This document shows, in pieces, positions 27,375-36,008 of a stretch of 64,000 nt of DNA. The stretch covers positions 1-64,000 of the forward strand of contig JBEVVS010000049.1 of the NCBI GenBank assembly GCA_040507005.1. The letters run 5' to 3'. Below the pieces are notes generated by a model. It did not search any database and was not told the origin of the DNA. It saw only the letters and a program-made list of their open reading frames with translations. The stretch is from Thiodiazotropha sp040507005. Lineage in GTDB: Bacteria > Pseudomonadota > Gammaproteobacteria > Chromatiales > Chromatiaceae. Positions within the stretch are counted from its first letter, which is position 1. Each line of letters starts with the position of its first letter. Both the position numbers and the translations under genes were made by a program.

Positions 27375-27390
27375 GGCCTGTTAAGCGACA

Positions 27391-28332
27391 ATGATTCATG
27401 TAGCCGCTGCAGCCATCCTCGACAGGGAAGCTCGCGTGCTCGTTACCAAACGTGCCGACCATATGCATCAGGGAGGGCTGTGGGAGTTTCCAGGAGGTAA
27501 ATGTGAAGCGGGAGAGTCCATACAGCAGGCGTTACTAAGGGAGCTCAAAGAGGAACTCGGCATTCTGCCGTTGGACTACCAACCGCTGATACGGGTCAGG
27601 CACGACTACGGTGATCGTGAACTGCTATTGGAGTTTTTTCGCGTCACCCGTTTTCAGGGCGTGCCCAGGGGTCTCGAGGGGCAACCCATGAGATGGTTGT
27701 TGCCGAGGGAAATGGAGCCCCATCGATTTCCTGCCGCCGATCGACCGGTGATAACCGCACTCCAGTTACCGAGCCGTTATCTGATCACTGGCGAGGATGC
27801 CAAGCAGGTGGATGATTTTCTGTGCAGATTGGAGCATGCCTTGGACGGGGGTGTGGGAGTTGTTCAGTTACGGGCCCATGATCTGTCCGATATCCTCTAT
27901 CGCGAGTTGTTGTCCGCCTGTCTGACGCGCTGTCATGCGCGGGGGGTCAAACTGGTCATCAACCGTCCCGATCGAGTAGAGGATTGGTGGCAACAGGCCG
28001 ATGGTATCCATTTTACGGCGCGACAGCTGATGCTGCTCGATCAGCGTCCTGCAGGCGCGGGGCTAGTGGGCGCCTCATGCCACAACCAAGACGAGTTAAC
28101 GCGGGCGGCCGGGTTAGAAATGGATTATGCACTGCTCTCACCCGTCGCACAGACAGCCTCTCATCCGCAAACCCCTGCCTTGGGTTGGACCCGTTTTACA
28201 GCCTGGGTGGATCAGGTCAATATCCCCGTCTATGCCCTAGGAGGCATGCACGCTGCATCACTTAAACAGGCGTGGCATGCGGGTGCTCAGGGGATCGCGG
28301 GCATATCAACCTTTTGGCGGCTCAATCCGTAA
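27391..28332 (+). CDS. mutT: Nudix (MutT-like) hydrolase fused to ThiE-like domain
   Basis: A 313-residue two-domain protein. Residues 1-130 are a MutT-type Nudix domain with a complete box GX5EX7REUXEEXGU from Gly36 to Ile58, expected to hydrolyse 8-oxo-dGTP and keep the nucleotide pool clean. Residues about 135-310 resemble thiamine-phosphate synthase/TenI barrels (QLRAHDLS, VKLVINRPDRVEDW, LGASCHN-like GASCHNQDEL, YALGGMHAASL). This fusion is widespread in Gammaproteobacteria next to argJ/secA; the second domain's role is uncertain. Its last 11 bases overlap the convergent PilZ gene. Confidence 0.92.
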   Translation: MIHVAAAAILDREARVLVTKRADHMHQGGLWEFPGGKCEAGESIQQALLRELKEELGILPLDYQPLIRVRHDYGDRELLLEFFRVTRFQGVPRGLEGQPMRWLLPREMEPHRFPAADRPVITALQLPSRYLITGEDAKQVDDFLCRLEHALDGGVGVVQLRAHDLSDILYRELLSACLTRCHARGVKLVINRPDRVEDWWQQADGIHFTARQLMLLDQRPAGAGLVGASCHNQDELTRAAGLEMDYALLSPVAQTASHPQTPALGWTRFTAWVDQVNIPVYALGGMHAASLKQAWHAGAQGIAGISTFWRLNP

Positions 28333-28714
28333 ACCCGTACTCTTCAATCATTGTCTGCAACATTTCCACCGCCTCTGGCGACTTATCCATAAACTCAAAA
28401 CCTGAGTCGTAAAAGGCGGAGTTGATATCCTTGTCACTCCACCGACATATCGCTTTGAAACTCATGGCTTTAAGCTCACCCTCACTATCCGGCAGGCGTA
28501 GTTCCAGGTGCATCTCCTCTCCGGTCTTCACCGGTTTTTCACTGATCAGCATCATGCCTTCGGTATTGATGTCCACCACATGCCCCAGGGGCGTGTTCCC
28601 ATCCAGCAGCCACACCCGCAGATAGTAGATCAGATGGCGTCTTTTGATGGTGCGTCGATCTGATGGATGTGGGGCGTTTTCCTGATTGTGTTGACCTGGT
28701 CTCTTCATATACAT
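28322..28714 (-). CDS. PilZ-domain protein (putative c-di-GMP receptor)
   Basis: A 130-residue single-domain protein. PilZ domains bind cyclic di-GMP through an RxxxR stretch and a [D/N]xSxxG motif; here DRRTIKRRHLIYYLR provides the arginines and DINTEG occupies the second motif, with Asn in place of the usual Ser. Binding is therefore plausible but not certain. The start may be ATG at 28714 or two codons later. The gene is convergent with the Nudix-ThiE gene and divergent from the hybrid kinase across a 296-base spacer. Confidence 0.88.
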   Translation of the reverse strand: MYMKRPGQHNQENAPHPSDRRTIKRRHLIYYLRVWLLDGNTPLGHVVDINTEGMMLISEKPVKTGEEMHLELRLPDSEGELKAMSFKAICRWSDKDINSAFYDSGFEFMDKSPEAVEMLQTMIEEYGFTD

Positions 28715-28937
28715 CGCGTTAACCTTTAAAAAATATAGCTGCCGATTTTACTGATATAGCAAAGGATACAGATTCTACGTCGTTAGCCTACACATCGGCT
28801 GATAGGGTGAAGAACTTAGGATGGGATCGCTCGAGTAGATAAATGTTGTCCGGCGTGACCCGGGATGCAATCGATGGGGATTATTTTAATTCATAAATAT
28901 CAGTAGCTTGCCGGATATGAAATTGATACTTAATTCT

Positions 28938-28946
28938 TGCTATTAT
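28938..28946 (+). promoter_or_regulatory. Candidate extended -10 promoter of the hybrid kinase
   Basis: TGCTATTAT matches an extended -10 (TGN followed by TATTAT) 65 bases before the kinase start. There is no convincing -35 at 17 bases. This is the best signal in the A+T-rich spacer 28715-29010, which contains nothing else that I recognise. Confidence 0.35.
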
Positions 28947-29010
28947 GTTACCTCAATATTAAACACCTGAGGTTTGCGGGTGTGGTTATTAGCATGGAGT
29001 TGCTAGCGCA

Positions 29011-31128
29011 TTGAAAGGGATGACAAACATATTCTTACAACCGTTCAATAGTAGGCTGCTTTCGAACTCAGAGTACCAACAAGCACTGGTGAGATTGGCT
29101 ATCTGGCTATTCAGTATGGTGTTTATGTGGCTGGGTACGAGCAGTGCTTACTATGCCGTCAACACAACCCTCTATTTGACCCTATACGGATGGTATTTGG
29201 TCATTTTTCTGGGTGTTCTGATCAGCATCGTTTACAAACCGGAGATGCGCTACAGAAAGGAGTCAGTGCTGGTTGTGGATGTCAGTGCCACCAGCTTGGC
29301 AATCCTTCTTACGGCGGATGCAATCAGCCCTTTCTATCTGATCTACCTATGGATCTACCTCTCTTATGGGACCAGGTACGGTAAGAAACTTTTAATCATG
29401 GCTGCGGTGCTGAATTTCAGCGCTTACAATCTAATCTTGATCAATCTGCAATCCTGGCAGAGTCGTGGTTTCGATGCCTTCTTTTTTCTATTTCTGCTGC
29501 TGATCATACCGCTCTACCAATATTACTTGATGCGGCAACTCTACGAGGCCAAACAGGAGGCAGAGTTGGCAAAAAAGGCCCGTGGCGAATTCCTGGCAAC
29601 AATGACCCACGAATTGCGTACACCTCTGATTGGTGTTCTTGGAATGACGCGCTTAATGCAGGGAACGCCCCTGGATAATGAACAGAAAGAGTATCTTCAC
29701 TCAATTCAATCTTCGACTCAGTTGTTAAAGTCATTGATCAGTGATGTGCTCGATCTTTCCAAGATAGATGCCAATAAGCTGGAATTGATACCCGAGTGGT
29801 TGGATATTCGGAGTCTGGTCAATAGTGTCTCGTCGAGTCTGGCTGGAGCGGCCCATGAGAAGCAACTTGAGATGTTGTGCTGGGTTGATCCAAATGTGCG
29901 CCAGGAGCTTTATGGTGACAAGCTGCGTATTTCACAAATACTGTTTAACCTGTTAGGGAATGCGATTAAGTTTACCGATAAGGGTTATATCCATGTAGAG
30001 CTGGTTTATGTGGGGGAGCACAGGCAATTAACTCAACCCCATATTCTGATCAGGGTTGAAGATACAGGTATCGGCATTGCGCAAGCGCGACAGGAATTTG
30101 TTTTTGATAGTTTCTGGCAAGCGGATATCGGCAGTGCCCGTCGTTTTGAAGGGGCGGGTCTTGGTACAACGGTGGTACGTGACTTGACTCGGCTTATGGG
30201 CGGCACGGTTGAAGTGGTCAGCCGACTGGGAGAGGGGTCCACCTTCAGTGTCAGACTGCCGTTACAGATGCGTGATGGAGAAGCAGAAGCGGGCGAACTT
30301 CTACGCCTGAAGCAACGCTCTATTCTTGTCTATGAGCAGGACCCAGTAGCGATGAAGCTGCATTGTAAAGTCGCTCGCGAGTTTGGTATGAATGTGATAA
30401 AGGCGAACTTTCCCGGTGAGTTTCTCGCCAGCTTGGATAGCTCTGTAGAGTTATTGATGATTTGCGATTCTCTACAAGACGCATCCACACAGGAGATTCT
30501 TTACAAAGTACACGCCGTGGTGCCCACATTGCCTGTTATCCTGGTGGGCTATCGCGGCCGAATGCACGATGTCGGTATCAGTAAAGATCCCGAATATACC
30601 CTTTTCAAGCCCTTCCTCGCCAGGGAGTTTGCCTATCTGGTAATACGTGCCTTGGGGATTCAGTCGAATCCCGAACTGACCAGTTTCCAGACTGATGGTG
30701 ATGAGTTGCAACAACAAGGGATTAATATTCTGCTTGCCGAGGATAATCCGGTAGCTGCAAAAGTGATCGCGACCCTTTTAATTCAGCGTGGACATAGAGT
30801 AAGAGTCACCAAAGATGGCAGTGAGGCCCTGCAAGCGGTCTCTGATGACGAATATCAGTTGGCCTTCATCGATTTGCGCATGCCCAACGTGGATGGCCTC
30901 GAGTTTACCCGGCGTTATCGAAGTCTTGAACCAAAGCATCGCTATATGCCGATCTATGCCTTGACGGCAAATACGGTACAGGAGATGTTTGATCACTGTT
31001 TGGCAGCGGGCATGGATGGTTTTCTGACCAAACCAGTTGAACCTGAGATGTTGGATGCAGTCATTGAACAGTGCAAATCAAACTTTAACAACAACTATCT
31101 TGGGGGACCGCTTTTCGTCCCAACCTAG
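29011..31128 (+). CDS. Hybrid sensor histidine kinase, RpfC/BarA-like
   Basis: A 705-residue membrane sensor. Residues 25-175 form about six transmembrane helices with short loops, reminiscent of the RpfC input domain. The HisKA domain carries the phosphoacceptor His200 in MTHELRTPL, followed by HATPase motifs NAIKF near residue 315, DTGIGI near residue 350 and GAGLG near residue 390. Residues about 435-545 are a divergent receiver-like domain that keeps an Asp (MICDSL) and a Lys (LFKPF), and residues about 570-690 are a standard receiver with Asp in FIDLRMPNVDG. No HPt domain is present. TTG at 29011 is the furthest plausible start; ATG at 29020 is an alternative, and neither has a good ribosome site. 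The ligand is unknown; no rpfF or response regulator is adjacent. Confidence 0.9.
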   Translation: MKGMTNIFLQPFNSRLLSNSEYQQALVRLAIWLFSMVFMWLGTSSAYYAVNTTLYLTLYGWYLVIFLGVLISIVYKPEMRYRKESVLVVDVSATSLAILLTADAISPFYLIYLWIYLSYGTRYGKKLLIMAAVLNFSAYNLILINLQSWQSRGFDAFFFLFLLLIIPLYQYYLMRQLYEAKQEAELAKKARGEFLATMTHELRTPLIGVLGMTRLMQGTPLDNEQKEYLHSIQSSTQLLKSLISDVLDLSKIDANKLELIPEWLDIRSLVNSVSSSLAGAAHEKQLEMLCWVDPNVRQELYGDKLRISQILFNLLGNAIKFTDKGYIHVELVYVGEHRQLTQPHILIRVEDTGIGIAQARQEFVFDSFWQADIGSARRFEGAGLGTTVVRDLTRLMGGTVEVVSRLGEGSTFSVRLPLQMRDGEAEAGELLRLKQRSILVYEQDPVAMKLHCKVAREFGMNVIKANFPGEFLASLDSSVELLMICDSLQDASTQEILYKVHAVVPTLPVILVGYRGRMHDVGISKDPEYTLFKPFLAREFAYLVIRALGIQSNPELTSFQTDGDELQQQGINILLAEDNPVAAKVIATLLIQRGHRVRVTKDGSEALQAVSDDEYQLAFIDLRMPNVDGLEFTRRYRSLEPKHRYMPIYALTANTVQEMFDHCLAAGMDGFLTKPVEPEMLDAVIEQCKSNFNNNYLGGPLFVPT

Positions 31129-31131
31129 AGC

Positions 31132-31983
31132 CTATTTCAATGACAAGGCCTGCCAGATATCCAGGGTGGGCTTTGACTGGTTCATGGTATAGAAGTGCAG
31201 ACCAGGCGCGCCCCCCTCCAATAGGCGTTCACAGAGCCGGATCACAACCTCTTTGCCATAGCTGCGAATTGCATCCAGGTCATCACCGAAACCTTCTAGT
31301 CGTTTCCTCAGCCAGCGGGGTATCTCTGTGCCGCAGGCATCCGAAAAACGAGCCAGTTGAGTGAAGTTGTTGATTGGCATTATTCCCGGCACGATGGGGA
31401 TATCGATCTGCAGTTTTTGACAGCTCTCAAGGAAACGAAAATAGGCGTCGGCATTGTAGAAAAACTGAGTGATTGCACTATCGGCTCCCGCTTCCACCTT
31501 GAGCTTGAAATTGCTCAGGTCTTGCTGCGGGCTGCTTGCTTGCGGGTGAAACTCGGGATAGGCCGCAACCTCGATATGAAACTGTTGTGGGTAGGTCTCC
31601 TGAATCAGCGCTACCAATTGATTCGCATGACTCAGGTCGCCGAGGTCCCCCAGTCCAGTACCAGAGGGCAGATCGCCACGCAGCGCAACCAGGCGGCGAA
31701 TGCCAATCGATTTGTAGTGTTCCAGAATCTCCAGGATCTCTTCCTTGCTGGCACCGATGCAGGAGAGGTGTGGGGCGGTGGTGATCTGTTCATCCATCAG
31801 CCACTTTACCGTATCGAAAGTCCCCTTCTGAGTGGATCCCCCCGCTCCGTAGGTGACTGAAAAGTAAGCCGGTTGTTTGGCATTCAACTCTGCCACACTC
31901 TGTTTTAGATTTTCCAAACCCTTCTCTGTCTTAGGAGGGAAGAGTTCGAAACTGATATTCCGTCGTTGCTGATCTGTATACAT
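31132..31983 (-). CDS. metF: 5,10-methylenetetrahydrofolate reductase MetF
   Basis: MetF is the FAD enzyme that makes 5-methyltetrahydrofolate, the methyl donor for methionine synthesis. The 283-residue protein begins with FELFPPKTEKG (the substrate-binding FEFFPPK-type motif) and shows VTYGAGGSTQ near residue 43, HLSCIGASKEEI near residue 72, LRGDLP near residue 99 and ITQFFYNADAYFRF near residue 164. It lies downstream of ahcY on the same strand, 169 bases apart with a stem-loop in between, so it may be partly under the same riboswitch-driven transcript. Confidence 0.97.
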   Translation of the reverse strand: MYTDQQRRNISFELFPPKTEKGLENLKQSVAELNAKQPAYFSVTYGAGGSTQKGTFDTVKWLMDEQITTAPHLSCIGASKEEILEILEHYKSIGIRRLVALRGDLPSGTGLGDLGDLSHANQLVALIQETYPQQFHIEVAAYPEFHPQASSPQQDLSNFKLKVEAGADSAITQFFYNADAYFRFLESCQKLQIDIPIVPGIMPINNFTQLARFSDACGTEIPRWLRKRLEGFGDDLDAIRSYGKEVVIRLCERLLEGGAPGLHFYTMNQSKPTLDIWQALSLK

Positions 31984-32116
31984 GGTAAGTTATTTTTGAC
32001 GTTATGTTTCCGCTCTCTAGCACATAGAAAAGCGCTTGTTAGGCCGTATCTCAACTGCACATGAGCGAACTACAGACATCAAGTAGCACAAGGCCTGACT
32101 CCTAAAGATTGACAGA

Positions 32117-32140
32117 AACCGGAAGCGTTAGCTTCCGGTT
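32117..32140 (-). terminator. Stem-loop between ahcY and metF
   Basis: AACCGGAAGC and GCTTCCGGTT form a perfect 10-bp stem with a 4-base loop directly after the ahcY stop. The following bases (TCTGTCAATCTTT on the minus strand) are only moderately T-rich, so it may be a leaky terminator that lowers metF relative to ahcY, or an RNA-stabilising hairpin. Confidence 0.55.
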
Positions 32141-32152
32141 CATTTCCAGCAA

Positions 32153-33592
32153 TCAGTAACGATAGTGGTCGGGTTTGTATGGCCCTTCAACCGGCACGCC
32201 GATGTAGTCAGCCTGTTCCTGGCTGAGGGTTGTCAAATGGGCGCCAATTTTGTCCAGATGGAGCCTGGCTACCTCTTCATCGAGTTTCTTGGGCAGTACG
32301 TAGACCTCGTTCTGATACTCTTGTGAACGGGTAAAAAACTCGATCTGGGCCAAAACCTGGTTGGAGAAGGAGTTGGACATGACGAAACTGGGGTGTCCCG
32401 TGGCACAACCCAGATTAACCAGCCTGCCCTCTGCCAGCAGGATAATCCGTTTGCCATCCGGAAAGATGACATGGTGTACCTGAGGCTTGATCTCTTCCCA
32501 GGTGTAGTGGCGTATTCCCGCAATGTCGATCTCGTTGTCGAAATGACCTATGTTGCAGACGATGGATTGGTCTTTCATGGCGGCCATATGATCGTGGGTG
32601 ATGATCTTGAAGTTGCCGGTGGTGGTGACAAAGATATCGCCTAGTGGTGCCGCCTCTTCCATGGTGACAACACGATAGCCCTCCATCGCGGCCTGCAGTG
32701 CGCAGATTGGGTCGATCTCGGTTACCCACACAGTGGCGCCAAGTCCTCGTAGCGACTGTGCACAGCCCTTGCCAACGTCACCGTATCCGGCAATCACGGC
32801 GATCTTTCCCGCAATCATGACATCGGTGGCGCGTTTGATGCCGTCGACCAGGGATTCCCGACAGCCGTAGAGATTATCGAATTTCGATTTCGTGACCGAA
32901 TCGTTGACGTTCATGGCAGGAAACAGCAGAGTGCCCTGTTCCATCATCTGATAGAGGCGGTGGACACCGGTCGTGGTCTCCTCGGTGACGCCCTTAATCG
33001 ATTCCGCCATACGGTGATAACGCTTGGGATCCTCTTCCAGGCTGCGTTTCAGCACACCCAGGATGACGCGCCACTCTTCGGGGTCATCCGCCTGAGGCCC
33101 CGGTACCGCACCCGCATCGGCAAATTCGACCCCTTTGTGGACCAGTAAGGTGGCATCGCCACCGTCGTCAAGGATCATGTTGGGGCTGCCCCCATCCGGC
33201 CAGTTGAGGACCTGCTCGGTACACCACCAATACTCTTCCAGCGTCTCTCCCTTCCAGGCATACACAGGTATCCCCTCGGCAGCAATCGCCGCTGCGGCGT
33301 GGTCCTGGGTGGAAAAGATATTACAGGAGCACCAGCGTACCTGGGCGCCAAGGGCCACCAGTGTCTCGATAAGCACCGCGGTCTGGATGGTCATATGCAG
33401 GGAACCGGTGATGCGGGCGCCCTTAAGGGGCTGTTGGGGGGCGTACTTTTCCCTGATCGCCATCAAGCCGGGCATTTCGGTTTCAGCAATGGCGATCTCA
33501 CGGCGACCATACTCGGCCAGGGATATGTCGGCGATCTTATAGTCGGTAAACCGGCTGCTAGCGTCGCTCACTTTGTTGGTCAACTCACTCAT
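32153..33592 (-). CDS. ahcY: Adenosylhomocysteinase (SAH hydrolase)
   Basis: AhcY splits S-adenosylhomocysteine into adenosine and homocysteine, relieving inhibition of methyltransferases. The 479-residue protein shows the NAD-binding GYGDVGKGCAQSLRGLGA near residue 270, SLHMTIQTAVLIETLVALGA near residue 65, and the typical end GPYKPDHYRY. Two in-frame ATGs exist at 33601 and 33592; the second is chosen because an AGGAG ribosome site then lies 9 bases upstream, whereas it would touch the first. An SAH riboswitch sits just upstream. Confidence 0.98.
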   Translation of the reverse strand: MSELTNKVSDASSRFTDYKIADISLAEYGRREIAIAETEMPGLMAIREKYAPQQPLKGARITGSLHMTIQTAVLIETLVALGAQVRWCSCNIFSTQDHAAAAIAAEGIPVYAWKGETLEEYWWCTEQVLNWPDGGSPNMILDDGGDATLLVHKGVEFADAGAVPGPQADDPEEWRVILGVLKRSLEEDPKRYHRMAESIKGVTEETTTGVHRLYQMMEQGTLLFPAMNVNDSVTKSKFDNLYGCRESLVDGIKRATDVMIAGKIAVIAGYGDVGKGCAQSLRGLGATVWVTEIDPICALQAAMEGYRVVTMEEAAPLGDIFVTTTGNFKIITHDHMAAMKDQSIVCNIGHFDNEIDIAGIRHYTWEEIKPQVHHVIFPDGKRIILLAEGRLVNLGCATGHPSFVMSNSFSNQVLAQIEFFTRSQEYQNEVYVLPKKLDEEVARLHLDKIGAHLTTLSQEQADYIGVPVEGPYKPDHYRY

Positions 33593-33612
33593 GGTAGTCA
33601 TCTCCTGATTAT

Positions 33613-33699
33613 CGTGAGTGAGCGCGGTTGCATTGTCTGATCCCCCCTTCCGAGCCTGGCGGATATTAAATCCGTTGCAGCGCTCCTCGGTGGGGGGGT
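33613..33699 (-). promoter_or_regulatory. SAH riboswitch (S-adenosylhomocysteine aptamer)
   Basis: On the minus strand the leader contains CCGAGGAGCGCTGCAACGG, then CCAGGCTCGG, then GCGCTCACT (complement of 33617-33625), the three conserved blocks of the SAH riboswitch. P1 pairs CCCCCC/CCGAG with CTCGG/GGGGGG, P2 pairs CGGAT with ATCCG, and GAGCGC forms the pseudoknot with GCGCTC close to the ahcY ribosome site. In the known class, SAH binding turns expression on, so accumulated SAH should induce ahcY. This is a textbook match in both sequence and location. Confidence 0.94.
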
Positions 33700-33716
33700 G
33701 TTAATTATGAATTATG

Positions 33717-33790
33717 AATTTTGAATTTTGAATTGTCGAGAGTGCAGCGAGCACTTTTAATTCAAAATTAAGCATTCAAAATTCAAAATT
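33717..33790. repeat. A+T-rich palindromic element, copy 1
   Basis: AATTTTGAATTTTGAAT (33717-33733) and its exact complement ATTCAAAATTCAAAATT (33774-33790) form a 17-bp stem; a 5-bp inner hairpin (AGTGC/GCACT) sits at the tip. It lies between the metK stop and the SAH riboswitch and shares its arm sequence with the element at 39139-39213. Confidence 0.75.
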
Positions 33791-33793
33791 TTT

Positions 33794-34978
33794 TTATAGT
33801 CCGGCGGCGTCTTTCAGCTGCTCCGCCTTGTCTGTCATCTCCCAGGTAAATCCCTCGTCTTCACGGCCAAAATGACCATAGGCTGCAGTCTTTTGATACT
33901 GGATGCGATCCTTGTTCAGCAGATCGAGCATTTTCAGGATCCCGTAGGGACGCAGGTCGAAGTGATTGCGTACCAGCTCTGCAATCTTCTCATCTGCTAT
34001 TTTGCCGGTGCCGAAGGTCTCGATCATGATAGATGTGGGTTCAGCCACACCGATGGCATAGGAGACCTGGATTTCACAACGCTCCGCGAGTCCGGCGGCA
34101 ACCACGTTTTTCGCCACATAACGGCCGGCGTAAGCGGCGGATCGATCAACCTTGGATGGATCCTTACCGGAAAAAGCCCCGCCGCCATGACGTGCTGAGC
34201 CACCATAGGTGTCGACGATGATCTTGCGTCCGGTGAGGCCGCAATCCCCTACGGGGCCGCCGATGACAAAGCTGCCGGTCGGGTTGATATGGATTTTCTC
34301 CTGGGGACATTTATCCAGCCACTCCTTTGGCAGCACTGGTTGAATGATATTCTCCATCACCGCTTCACGCAGATGATCGTTATCGATATCGGGATCATGT
34401 TGGGTCGACAGCACCACGGCGCCGATGCCGCTGACCTTGCCATCTTCATAGCGCAGTGTAACCTGGCTCTTGGCATCAGGACGCAGCCAGGGCAGGATGC
34501 CGGCCTTGCGAATCTCCGATTGACGCTGTACCAACCGGTGGGCGTAGGTGATCGGTGCCGGCATCAGGACGTCTGTTTCATTGGTGGCATAGCCGAACAT
34601 CATTCCCTGATCCCCCGCACCCTGTTCTTCGGGGCTGGTTCGATCAACGCCCTGGGCAATATCGCCGGATTGTTTGCCGATCAGCGACATGACTGCGCAG
34701 GTGGAGCCGTCAAAGCCCACATCCGAGCTGGTGTAGCCGATATCGCATACGACCTTTCTCACCAGTTCGTCGAGATCGATCCAGGCTTCGGTGGTAATCT
34801 CACCGGCGACGATGACGGCACCGGTCTTGATCAAGGTTTCGCAAGCCACCCGTGCCCGCTCCGGGTTGGGGTCGGTTTGCAATATTGCATCCAGCATGGC
34901 ATCCGAGATTTGGTCGGCAACTTTGTCTGGGTGACCCTCAGAGACAGATTCGGATGTAAAAATAAAATCTCTAGCCAT
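33794..34978 (-). CDS. metK: S-adenosylmethionine synthetase
   Basis: MetK makes SAM from methionine and ATP. The 394-residue protein shows FTSESVSEGHPDKVADQISDA at the N-terminus, the hexapeptide-type loop GAGDQGMMFGYA near residue 117, and GGGAFSGKDPSKVDRSAAY near residue 265 (phosphate and Mg2+ site). It heads the minus-strand metK-ahcY-metF group but is separated from ahcY by a palindromic element and a riboswitch, so the two are probably transcribed separately. I see no SAM riboswitch in its own leader. Confidence 0.98.
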   Translation of the reverse strand: MARDFIFTSESVSEGHPDKVADQISDAMLDAILQTDPNPERARVACETLIKTGAVIVAGEITTEAWIDLDELVRKVVCDIGYTSSDVGFDGSTCAVMSLIGKQSGDIAQGVDRTSPEEQGAGDQGMMFGYATNETDVLMPAPITYAHRLVQRQSEIRKAGILPWLRPDAKSQVTLRYEDGKVSGIGAVVLSTQHDPDIDNDHLREAVMENIIQPVLPKEWLDKCPQEKIHINPTGSFVIGGPVGDCGLTGRKIIVDTYGGSARHGGGAFSGKDPSKVDRSAAYAGRYVAKNVVAAGLAERCEIQVSYAIGVAEPTSIMIETFGTGKIADEKIAELVRNHFDLRPYGILKMLDLLNKDRIQYQKTAAYGHFGREDEGFTWEMTDKAEQLKDAAGL

Positions 34979-35086
34979 TAATTTTCCTTAAACTTCAACA
35001 GGTGGTTGTAAATAATTTTCCGCTATCCCATGATGGCGGCGGTCTTGCCACGCATGCGTTATGCCGGCTGTCAGGGAAATCCGGAT

Positions 35087-35115
35087 TTTACACATCAGTC
35101 TGCTTTTTGCATAAT
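35087..35115 (+). promoter_or_regulatory. Candidate promoter of the thioredoxin-fold gene
   Basis: TTTACA (35087-35092) and CATAAT (35110-35115) are spaced by 17 bases and lie 42 bases before the chosen start of the downstream gene, within the divergent spacer with metK. Confidence 0.55.
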
Positions 35116-35157
35116 GCCCCACCCCACAATCAATTCAGATTATTGAAGGGATTAATG

Positions 35158-35709
35158 ATGGTTTCCTTAGAGACTCCAATTTGTGACTTTGGCGCACCAG
35201 CGCCGGATTTTCTGCTTCCCGGCGTAGACGGCCGGGATTGGTCCTTGCAGCAGTGCGCTGGGGAACAGGGCCTGCTGGTGATGTTCATCTGCAATCACTG
35301 CCCCTATGTCAAGGCTGTGCAGCAGCGTATTGTTAGGGATACCAAAGAGTTAGCTCAACTTGGCATGAATGCCGTGGCAATCATGTCGAATGATCCCGCT
35401 GAGTATGCAGAGGACTCATTCGAGAACATGCAGCGGGTTGCCGAACAGATGGGTTATCCATTTCCCTACCTATATGATGAGACCCAGGCCGTCGCCAAGG
35501 CCTACGGCGCCGTCTGCACCCCCGATTTCTTCGGCTACAATGCCGCGCTGGAATTGCAGTACCGGGGTCGTCTGGATGAGAGCCGTAAAGAGTCTGCACC
35601 CGCGGATGTGAGAAGGGATCTTTTCGAGGCCATGAAATTAGTGGCTGAGACCGGTAACGGACCCCGAGAGCAAATCCCCAGCATGGGCTGCTCGATAAAG
35701 TGGAGATAG
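35158..35709 (+). CDS. Thioredoxin-fold (AhpC/TSA, PRX-like) protein
   Basis: A 183-residue protein of the PRX_like1 group of the AhpC/TSA superfamily, recognised by FICNHCPYVKAVQQR near residue 43, where a CxxC-like pair (CNHC) replaces the single peroxidatic cysteine of classical peroxiredoxins. It is probably a cytoplasmic thiol-disulfide or peroxide-handling enzyme, but substrates of this subgroup are not established. The open frame extends to 35002, yet start is placed at the second ATG of ATGATG because of the AAGGGA ribosome site and because the upstream part overlaps the promoter and is not family-like. Confidence 0.85.
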   Translation: MVSLETPICDFGAPAPDFLLPGVDGRDWSLQQCAGEQGLLVMFICNHCPYVKAVQQRIVRDTKELAQLGMNAVAIMSNDPAEYAEDSFENMQRVAEQMGYPFPYLYDETQAVAKAYGAVCTPDFFGYNAALELQYRGRLDESRKESAPADVRRDLFEAMKLVAETGNGPREQIPSMGCSIKWR

Positions 35710-36008
35710 AAGCCAACTAATTGAAATTAATTGGTTTATTAGGATATTAGGGTTTATTCATCAAGCCAGCTTATTGCCCCGTAAAGTCAGCTGCTTTGCC
35801 CAGGTGAGGGGCTTGGGTGAGAATAGCTGACCTTTTGCCCTCCCGGGGTTCGGTTGAGCAATAGGGGTCAACATTCGGATTCGCTGCGACAGTGCCAGCG
35901 GACGGATGTCAAAATGGGGTTTATTTATAACGAATTCAGTGGCTTGCCACACTATTACTTTTGTCCGACAGATACAGACTACTAACTAATTCTAATCAGG
36001 AGGGGTCA

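Noticed and set aside
33701..33792. A CRISPR-like repeat array
   Set aside because: The repeats are short A+T-rich palindrome arms without regular unique spacers.
34979..35157. A SAM riboswitch ahead of metK
   Set aside because: Neither the SAM-I nor the SAM-II conserved blocks can be found in the minus-strand leader.
35002..35157. N-terminal extension of the thioredoxin-fold protein
   Set aside because: It overlaps the candidate promoter, lacks a ribosome site and is not family-like; the start at 35158 is better supported.
35761..35952. 63-codon minus-strand frame upstream of tkt
   Set aside because: No ribosome site, no motif, and it lies in what should be the tkt leader; treated as chance.
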